A DNA stretch of 64,000 nucleotides from Notospermus geniculatus (Eukaryota; Nemertea; Pilidiophora; Heteronemertea; Lineidae), in contig NMRB01001623.1 of the NCBI GenBank assembly GCA_002633025.1, positions 41,852-105,851 on the forward strand, in the 5' to 3' direction. Positions 55,855 through 64,000 of this stretch are shown here, piece after piece. Numbering within the stretch: position 1 is the stretch's first letter; every line of letters starts with the position of its first letter. The notes below the pieces were generated by a model. That model searched no databases. It was not told where the DNA came from and worked only from the letters and a program-made list of their open reading frames with translations. The position numbers and the translations under genes are program-made.

Positions 55855-56099
55855 AGCCTAGTTCATACTTCGGCGCACGATCATCGGTGTCCGACGCGCG
55901 ATCAAAATCTGGACGCCGAGTTCGCGGAGCTGATTCATAGTCCAGCGTACTTCAGCGACGGCGACGCCTTATGAATGACTCAAGTAATTACAGTCTCGCG
56001 ATCGGACGTCCACCAAATCGCGCGACGGAGTCAGCGTCAAACGCGAGATCGCGCGATCGGTCGCCGACGATGGTCGTGCGTCGAAGTATGAACTAGGCT
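55855..56099. mobile_element. 245-bp MITE with AGCCTAGTTCATACTTCG termini and TAA duplication
   Basis: Begins AGCCTAGTTCATACTTCGGC and ends with the near inverse, flanked by TAA (55852-55854 and 56100-56102). It splits a 61-base repeat array. The interior is rich in CGCGCGATC palindromes. TWA target fits PIF/Harbinger. A shorter relative is at 62457-62566. Confidence 0.8.
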
Positions 56100-56215
56100 T
56101 AAGAAGTGCATGTCAGTTAGATCTCAAAGACATGATTTTGTATGTGTGCTACCAGTTTTAGAAGCACACTCAGATGACCTCGCAGACATGCGTTTTTATG
56201 TGTGCTACCAGCTTA

Positions 56216-57639
56216 AAGTGTACATGTAACGTACATACGTGTTGCACATTCATAAACCGACAAATATCCATCCAGAATATATAAGTACATACTTAAATCA
56301 AACATCATCTCCCTTATTCAATAACAGTCACGCTCAGCCAGTAAATTGGACCACTTCGACATGTTAATCTTCCGCGATCTCGGCGACGTGATAATCGTCT
56401 CTCTTCATAATTAATTGTCCAATATTATGTCATGCTGCAAATTATTGCCGATTCCCGTGCCTTTCAAGACGCCTCGGGCTGTCACAGATGTGTCAGATTA
56501 CCCACGGCGCTTTTCGTGTCGCCTCACCCACATGACATCGGAGTCCTTTTGCCGAGGAGAACTGAAAACCCGGCGACTGCCTTCTTTTTCCAGATAGATG
56601 TCGTTTTCTTGGGAAGTTAATCATAAGGCCGTATTCTAGAAGCTTCCTTAACTCTAAGGTTGACCTTTAGCTATTGTTTGCAGGGCAGAATACAAAAGCT
56701 TAATGGTGCTCTAGTTCGAATTGTAAACATTACGGTTTGCCACCTATTGTGAACTTCTGGTACTAACAAATCAGATAAAACCGATTTAAAACTCGCCTTT
56801 CACAACTTTTTGTTTGTTTTTGAGCGTAAAATCATAAATATATTTCAGTTACAAGAATATTTATCAAGATAGATATAAAAATAGATAATATTAATGTTTT
56901 CGTATACACGGTGCTGCCACCTGTCCGAGGAAAAATAACTATTATAATCAACCATGTAAATAAACAAACCGTAATGTTTACAATTCGAACTAGAGCACCT
57001 TTAAAGTGTACCTTAGAGTGAAGGAGCGACTGCTCTTTTGTTGAATGACACCGACCAATCATTGCGTTTTTCATCGTCTGCTTTTCGGCGGTCACGTGAT
57101 TACGGACGACAGCGCGACTGATCCCATATCGTCCTAACGGCGAGACCGGGAACCAATCTACGCAAGCATGAAAAAGATATCCTCAGCTGAGAACTCATTC
57201 AACACGAAATCTGAGCGTTGAACTCTTCAGAACGCTTCAAAGTTTTTCTGAGCTGTGTCACCGAAGTATCCGCTTCTTAGCTGTCGCGTAAAGACGTTAT
57301 TGGCATGTGTAAACCTAATTCATACGAAAAATTGCGCGAGATTCCCGAGTCATTGATATACCCTGCCATTGCAATAAAAGGTACTTGAGCGAAAAATGTC
57401 GCATTGGATGACATTCCGCTTTTCATTTCAATTTCCATTTGAATAGAAATCTCGTAAAATCTATTAAGCATCTTAGTCATAGTGGATCAGATTATGTCAT
57501 CGTCCCATCATTATGGAACACCTGCTGACCTGGGTTTATAATCTTAGCGTCTGCTCTCTGAAAGATTTATGTGGGAAGTTTTCAACCCACGGGGCGAATG
57601 CAACAGTAGTTCACTGCAGGACAATGTAACATCGGCCTT
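56216..57639. other. Intergenic; nested MITE, one weak minus-strand ORF
   Basis: Contains the TTAA element below. A minus-strand ATG frame (57480 to 57277, 67 codons) has ordinary amino-acid composition but no signal, domain or partner. Not called as a gene. Confidence 0.5.
56704..57000. mobile_element. 297-bp TTAA-flanked element
   Basis: TTAA (56700-56703 and 57001-57004) flanks TGGTGCTCTAGTTCGAATTG and its near-perfect inverse. The arms continue TAAACATTACGGTTTG. Unrelated in sequence to the 344-bp TTAA element. Confidence 0.85.
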
Positions 57640-58135
57640 GTTCGAACTGGACACAGGTCACTGTTGAGATTCTGCAGAGGTCACGTAAACACTGGTTATG
57701 TTCACATTGATTACAGAGGTCAAGGTCATTGTTGCGTTTCTACAGAGGTCACGTAAACACTGGTTACGTTTCGCATTGATTACAAAGGTCAAGGTCACTG
57801 TGGAGACACTGCAGAGATCGCGTAAACACTGGTTATGTTCGCACTGATTACAGAGGTCAAGGCCATTGTTGAGTTTCTGCAGAGGTCACGAAAACACTGG
57901 TTACGTTCACGTTGGGCACACAGTTCAAGGTCACTGTTGAGATATTGCAGAGGTCACGAAAACACTGGTTACGTTCACATTGGGCACACAGTTCAAGGTC
58001 ACTGTTGAGATATTGCAGAGGTCACGAAAACACTGGTTACATTCACATTCAGTACACAGGTCAAGGTCACTGTTAGGATTCTGCAGAGGTCACGGAAACA
58101 TCAGATGTTCGCTCTGTCTTTTCAGGTCAAGGTCA
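57640..58135 (+). repeat. About 70-base tandem array with TCAAGGTCA motifs
   Basis: Seven units with CTGCAGAGGTCACG, AACACTGGTTACGTTC and CAGAGGTCAAGGTCA. TCAAGGTCA is intact in six and varied (TCAAGGCCA) in one. AGGTCA half sites recur twice per unit. Confidence 0.85.
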
Positions 58136-59790
58136 CCTTGTAACCACTTTCTGGTCGATTTTCTTCCTTGTTTTCTTAGTCCTTGCCGTGGTCTGCGCGT
58201 TGGGGTTTTAAACGGGGGCGAGAGGGGAGATCGGGAGTAAATTCCTTGAAGGTAAACTGTGGACCACGGACGTCTTCGTACCGGCAGATAGGACGATCAC
58301 CGCATCAAAGTCGTCGCTTGCAACGGTAGGAGTCCAAATCTCCATGAGATGAGATAACCTGAAGGACATGATTCATCCCCCACCGAGCAGTCTCTGCTAA
58401 TCTTGTCCATTTATTTGTCTAAAGATTCTAGATGCAGGAATGTTGACAAGCCATGTTAAATGGCGTGGAATCATTGCCGATGCACCAGTTGCGATGGCGT
58501 GGGTCCTCGATGACCTGACTCAGACAAATCGATCATGTTTATCGTCATCTGATCGTCAGTGTGGCGGAGTGTTGACAGCGAAGGCTGCCACCTCTGAGAC
58601 CCCTAGTTCATTCTTCATTACGGACTGCACGCCGTTCGAGTGCCGAGTCTGAGAGTTGGGTTAGAGTTGTTTCCAACAGCTTCTCGGATTATAACTTCTC
58701 CTCTGAATGAGCATTTGGGCCGTATGCTTGGATAGGACTTGACCTTAAAGTATAAGTAAGTTAGACCTTCTCTTTGCTTGAAGCATTGAGAAAAGTCAGA
58801 CTTTAGTGAAAGTGTGGCTAAGTCCGACCAAAGCATACAGCCCTTAAAGATCATTTTATCAGGGTTTAGTGTCCAACGGCCACAACACTGTATTTCTCCT
58901 GGCATTATTCATATTTGATAGAAAATTAATTTCACTTCGCCTTTGCCTTCATTTGAAGATTTATGTGAAGAAATGTAATTCTAGCGTTGGATTTTTTCCT
59001 GCTTTTATTCGACAGCTTCGGAACAACTCGGTAGTTTCCGTACTTTTTCACCAGAAGTGACGTCGGTCCTGTTGTAAAAAAATCAGGTCAGATCAGTCAT
59101 CAGCCGTATTTTGACTAGTCTCGCGCAGCCAGCCGTTTTGTTCGGCAGTAATACTACGATCTTCAGACTCGAAACAGCGGCTGGGTGACAGAGACTATAT
59201 TTTGACACCCAATGCTGTAGGTTACATCCTTTCGCATTTCTTGCTGACCACAATTTGACACAGTAAAGGAGTATAGTAAATTTTCCATTTTTGTATTCCC
59301 TGTAGATAGCGGTGGTACAGGTTTTTCATGAAAAAGATTTGAATTGGGGCAATAAAATTGAACAGGAAATGCATCCGTCCTCTTCCCACTGCGCGATCTT
59401 CTAATAATACATTGTAAATTTGTGCAAAATCAATTTGTTTTATTCAGTGAGTTCTGTGTTGAACAGCAGCAGTGACGAGTTATGCAAGTTTTGTGACCTA
59501 ACAAGCTCATTCACAATCCATCTGAACGCATAATCAGTTTATTGGAAAATAAAAGAAGGTTTCTTCCCACACCTCTAGTTACTCCTGAAGGTTGGATCGC
59601 TTTAAAAGAAATTTTGCTGCGCCGCCTCTGGATATCTGCGGAGATGAAATAATAAACAAAAATCGAGTTGGGAAGCTGGGGAAAAAAGATACAGCATCTT
59701 AGTTTGCTGTGTTCCTTCTGTGGTTTATTTCATGTTCGTCAGATGCAAATAAATCCGGTTGGTATAAAATGCAGATTGCAGGTTGACCTG
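58136..59790. other. Intergenic; two small hairpin elements
   Basis: 58717-58843 is bounded by GGGCCGTATGCTTGG and CCAAAGCATACAGCCC. 59114-59197 has AGTCTCGCGCAGCC and GGCTGGGTGACAGAGACT, related to the interior of the 344-bp element. No gene recognised. Confidence 0.5.
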
Positions 59791-60414
59791 CAGCATGAAG
59801 GAAGCAAACATAAAGGTTTAACTGCGAACCATGAAGTAACTGAGGGATACACTTCATGTGTTGCCACCAGATGTCTCTCACTGCCTGAATTTTGGCTTTA
59901 CGTAATAGGCAGGAGCTTCAACTTTTTTTATGGTAGTGGGGTACATGAATCTGTCGACTTGATGCCTTTAATTCCATTTCTGAGGATAACAGAGCTATTT
60001 TCAGCACAATTACATGTAGTGTTCCATGTGCAATGTACGTTAGCCTATTCCAACGTACACAGATGACCCTGCGCTCTTATCGTTCGTGGGGTTCTCATTT
60101 AATTCAGTCCTTTTGTATCATAAGATCAACTTGTCTGAATTCAACAAAATTTGCACTAAACATGCAGAAGGGTCTTGCCTATCATATGGAAGAGTCAGAA
60201 TCCAAATCTGTTGAGGTTTAAAGGGATACTATCCACATTTATAGAGTTTCTTTTCTAGAGTTTCAGATTGTAAAGTTCCACTTGAAAAAGACCCCGGTTG
60301 GGGTCGAAAATTCGTGAATTCTGGAGATTGACTTTTTGCTTATTGTCCACATTTATAAAAATGCTAAATTTGTAAGTTGAACCTTTATGTTTGATTCCTT
60401 TATGCCTGCTGGCA
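59791..60414. mobile_element. TIR-like element with ATAAAGGTT arms and a nested fold-back arm
   Basis: GGAAGCAAACATAAAGGTTT (59799) is mirrored by AACCTTTATGTTTGATTCC (60376). The left part (TGAGGGATACACTTCATGTG, about 110 bases) also occurs at 36870 and 47655. 60252-60334 is the solo arm of the element at 112-507. Confidence 0.55.
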
Positions 60415-62456
60415 ATAGTATTTGCTATACATTTGACTTCACCCGCTGGACGCTAACCCTAAACATTGACCTCTAACCTGCACTATACACCGACCTAAAT
60501 AAATCAGTGTTTATGGGATGTTTGGGGTTGTCCGTACCGCTCTGCCGCTCCACTCCGTGGCGCTCATTCCAACGGACAGTAGCGCCGCGAGATTGGAGCG
60601 GCAAGAACTGAACCAATCCAGCTCACACTACCCGTGGGCTTCTCAAAAAGAATGCTACTCCAGGCTGTCATCTGCAAGAGATGAACTAATAAACAAAAAT
60701 CGATCAGATGCTTTTGCAAAAAGCAGGCATATCTGACAAGCTTTGCTTGGTTCTTGGTTTCTTTCGTCAGCTAATTCCGGCAGGTTGCCACGCATTCGGC
60801 AATCAGCGTTTCAACAGATGACGTGTGGAGCGAGGTTAGGTCACATCAAGGGTGACATAAAGGGGTGCAATGATGGGCTTGTCGGACCTGTGGTATGGTC
60901 ACACTAAGAGCTGCGATGGGATTGTCGTACTTAATGTGCTTAGATGTCAAGTCTATCCCGGACATGCGTTACTGCCACCCCTTCGACTGCCTACAGGCAG
61001 TAGGCCCAACCGTGACGAATTTGGCCGCTATTTCGGTCATTATAGCTTCTAATGGAGCGAATCGCTGTCATGGCGGTGAGACTGAGATCGAGAACCGATC
61101 TAATTCATTCTATTTGTGTGCTTTCCTGACGATGTCACCGCGGTCCAGAACTTGGTGTACCGGCCGCAACCACTTAATGTTAAAGCAGCATCTAGTCCCG
61201 CAGCCAAAATGGAAAAATAACAAAAATCAATCAACGGACGATGACCACCAGATGGTCACAATCACTTACGAGGTTTATCGTTTGGTCCCCTCAAAGCCGA
61301 TATTTCACCGCTAGTATATTATGACTAACAGACGCACATCGAAGATATTTTCTTCGTGGTTTTCTGTGTCTTTTGGTACGGAGTGTCCCAGCTTGGGCGT
61401 TCCTCAAAAGGGCCACGATATTGCCATTTTTGTCGACAGAGGCGCCACCGGACCGGCGGTGATTGCATCATTCTCCAATACGTAGTTTTGCCTTTCGCCC
61501 CAGTGTTGGAGAATTTATGATTACGATACAATGCATACGTGGATACCTTCGGAACGAGAGATACGTGGGACAAGGTTGATAAGCGGTAGTTTAACAACAA
61601 TGCAGAGTTTTCGCAAAGCCCCCGAAATGCCAACGCGAACGTCTGTCCTTTTGTTCGGTGCTCTCTTCGTGGCATCGAGCAATGGGATTGGCGTTCGCGT
61701 TGGCGCTTCGGGGACTTTGCGAAAACTCCCTAATGTCAATAGTGGTCTCCCTTAACGTGGGTCATATTAAGTTTAGCACAGGATAGAGAAGGAATACATT
61801 GCCCCTTTAACAGTGTGGCTGAATGGAATAGGAACCGTGGTAGACTGTTTAGATTTCTGCTCGGCTTTCTCCTGGCAGCACGGCTTGATGTATACATGGG
61901 TATGTGTATGGCCAGGTGCAAAATGTACGTCGGACAAACATGTAGGCCTACCACAGAAACAGCTCTGACATCAGCCTAAGGATGTTCCGTCCTGAGTGTG
62001 CCAATCTTTAATTAAACCGAAGAATGTTGGACTTGTAACACAGTTGGTGAAAACAAAGACTGATATTAGATCGCCGATACGATGTACAGGAGATGATTCC
62101 CACAGGATCGTGGACGATGTCGTGTGACAGTTCATCCGCGTGTGACAAATCCCCTGAGGCGGTGCAAACAGGCCCCCGAGGACTTGTCTATGAGTGCAGT
62201 CTAAATAGTACCATTGGTAACATTTCTTACCGAGGTGTGAACATGTAAAGGAAGAGAAGAATATGTGAACGAGGTAATGTCGGTTGTCATTACGTATTTA
62301 TCAAGTGGTTTCGTTAGCGTCCGCTTTACTTCGTTCAGGCGACTGTCCTGAGGGATTCGACGAATCGTCACGGAAATCCCCGAGGGATTTACGGAAACAC
62401 TCGAGTGATTCCAAGGTGTCATTATGTGGTCCACATTCACTGAGATGTAGGCCTAA
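60415..62456. other. Intergenic; two hairpins, no gene
   Basis: A hairpin at 60527-60613 (GCCGCTC, GAGCGGC) is related to 62732-62829. The fold-back at 61611-61731 is listed below. Short frames carry no support. Confidence 0.5.
61611..61731. mobile_element. Fold-back MITE, GTTTTCGCAAAGCCCC family, copy 3
   Basis: Arms GAGTTTTCGCAAAGCCCC and GGGACTTTGCGAAAACTC. Loop orientation as in copy 2. Confidence 0.85.
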
Positions 62457-62566
62457 AGCCTAGTTCACACTGCAGGCGCGGTGCGATTCGCGCCTGATTT
62501 TTTCCACTGTTAAGAAGGCTGTAATCCTTTGTTCAGATCGCACCGCGCCTGCAGTGTGAACTAGGC
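62457..62566. mobile_element. 110-bp hairpin MITE with AGCCTAGTTCACACTGCAGG arms
   Basis: Nearly perfect inverse arms around AATCAGG/CCTGATT-type sequence. The first bases match the 55855 element. The left flank is TAA; the right flank is degraded. Confidence 0.8.
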
Positions 62567-62731
62567 GAGATGGTGATGTATAGATCTACACGTGCAATGT
62601 ATTTGTCGGCACACTTGTCGTACAGAGAGATGGCAAGATGTCCCTCTCGACTTTTTTTATTAACATCCAATCAGGAACTGCAGGTGGAGGCCCTGTGGCC
62701 CTGCATCCTAACTTTCCAACGATGTCTCAAT

Positions 62732-62829
62732 AGACTGGTTGCCGTCTTTGCCGCTCTACCTTCGCGGCGCTACTGTCAGTTGTGGAATGAGCGCCACGGG
62801 AATGTAGCGGCAAAGACGGGAACCAGTCT
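62732..62829. mobile_element. Hairpin element with AGACTGGTTGCCGTCTTTGC arms
   Basis: The left arm is mirrored by GCAAAGACGGGAACCAGTCT. The inner CGGCGCTAC and GAGCGCCACG stretch is shared with 60527-60613. Confidence 0.75.
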
Positions 62830-64000
62830 GATGTCTAATGTCGCAACTCGTGTTTCCATGAGGGCGAAAATCGTTTGTTCCAACATTACTCTAGATTCGT
62901 TCTTCTAAGGTCACTTCAGATATTCATGCTGTAGCTTGCCTAGCCCACAATATAGTCCATACAAAGAATTTATTGACTCTATTCAACATAACTGACCAAT
63001 GAGTGAGTCTTGCGTTACAGCTCTTTATTTTGCCATGCATATTTAATAGGGTAGGCGGTCATATGGGTGTTCAGTAAAGTAACCTCAGAAGAACGAATCT
63101 AGAGTATATCCAGTCATCCACGAAATGACGAAGGTCGTTTTATTGACAAAATCTGTGAAGGAAATACTTTTAAAAATGTGACCTTATCCCATGTTATAGT
63201 GGTGCAGGCGCTTGAAAGTGTACGTAATGCAACACGACATTTACGTATGGTATTTAGAATTGGATTCATTGGGTTTGAAAAGATGTTTAACAATGTCTTT
63301 GCTCGTTCGGAATGGAAGATGGGGGCAGAGGTTTCAGGTTGCTTTTGTCGTGATCGAGTTCTGATCTTTTATTTTGTCATCAGTAACACTATCTAACGTA
63401 ACAATGATTGAAAGAGGTGAACGTCAAATAACAGTGGCTGTGTTCGTATTTTCTTAGTTACGGATTGAGGAAGAAGGGCAACCGGAACACCGGGACCAAA
63501 TCCCGCGAGATATTGCGAGACTTGGGTTTGGGATTTAGTCCCGGAGGAAAAATCACCGCCGCCATCTTGAATATCTTATTGCGCCCCCACCTATAGCTGG
63601 GATAGTGAAGCGGCGACCGAACCACCTGGATCTACTTTCGAACTTTGACTCATCCACTAGAAGATATAGTTCGGTGAAACTCATCACTTTTGTGTCGAAA
63701 AAGAACCTAACGATGGCAGTTTTGGGTTAATTTAATACAATACGACACGCAAAAGTGAATTTTACTAAGATTTTGCGAGTTATTGTGCATTTTTGCTCGG
63801 CCAAATCGGGATTTCCCAGAATGTACAGTGCACTGACATGCATTTCGCTGTTCTGATGCTGTGCGTCCACTGTGCGTTTGCCAGATTCCCAAAACAATAA
63901 AATATGCTATTATGGGTTTTCTGATGTAAATATGCGAATAAATTGACTTAAATATATTTATTTCATCTGAAATCATCATAAAATACAATAAAAGTAGCAA
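62830..64000. other. Intergenic to window end, nothing recognised
   Basis: Short AT-rich frames only. CTAGATTCGTTCTTC (62889) is mirrored by GAAGAACGAATCTAG (63088), bounding a possible 215-bp inverted-repeat element. Confidence 0.45.

Noticed and set aside
58126-58211. Possible exon encoding a hydrophobic segment (FWSIFFLVFLVLAVVC) after TTTTCAG, in phase with signal exon C
   Set aside because: The 5' part is the last unit of the tandem array and T-rich DNA readily mimics membrane segments. It is 7 kb from exon C with no other support.

Overview
The window is animal nuclear DNA: AT-leaning, gene-poor and full of repeats. It shows spliced genes with GTAAGT donors and pyrimidine-tract acceptors, tRNA-derived SINEs, and a very dense load of short terminal-inverted-repeat (TIR) elements. 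The palindrome TAGGCCTA and the CRE-like core GACGTCA recur throughout. That look fits a marine invertebrate (deuterostome or lophotrochozoan), but I cannot name the species. Two single N positions (18795, 27371) show it is a draft assembly.

Region 1 (1-4.4 kb) is intergenic: fold-back elements, MITEs and one SINE. Region 2 (4.4-24.5 kb) is a tandem duplication. Unit I (about 4,440-13,123) and Unit II (about 13,138-24,518) each carry one five-exon gene for a small secreted protein. It has a TATA promoter and a noncoding first exon, a signal-peptide exon rich in Pro/Arg, two tiny exons, and a last exon with a CX4C motif and a basic tail. The Unit II paralog has lost its signal-peptide region at an N gap and gained a C-terminal GSHSG(R/S) array of six units. 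Between the paralogs nearly all coding differences change the amino acid. The two units also serve as filled/empty site pairs that define several transposable-element insertions, including a 1,960-bp TIR element.

Region 3 (24.5-34.8 kb) has no supportable gene, only hairpin elements and tandem repeats. Region 4 (34.8-51.2 kb) holds three copies of a promoter/5'UTR/signal-peptide exon (A 36.3 kb, B 39.6 kb, C 50.8 kb). Only B is followed by an acidic Cys-rich exon and a possible last exon encoding a polyarginine stretch plus a short peptide ending in Gly. A recent segmental duplication (36,742-40,041 against 47,509-51,218) made the B/C pair, and copy C holds a 344-bp TTAA-flanked insertion. 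Region 5 (51.2-64 kb) is again repeat-rich, with a degenerate coding-like stretch near 53 kb and a tandem array of nuclear-receptor-like half sites at 57.6-58.1 kb.

Both gene families encode short secreted products and have undergone local duplication, the pattern of defence, signalling or secretion peptides. I recognise neither family, so function is inference. Most other open reading frames are short, start at non-ATG codons or lie in repeats, and are left out.
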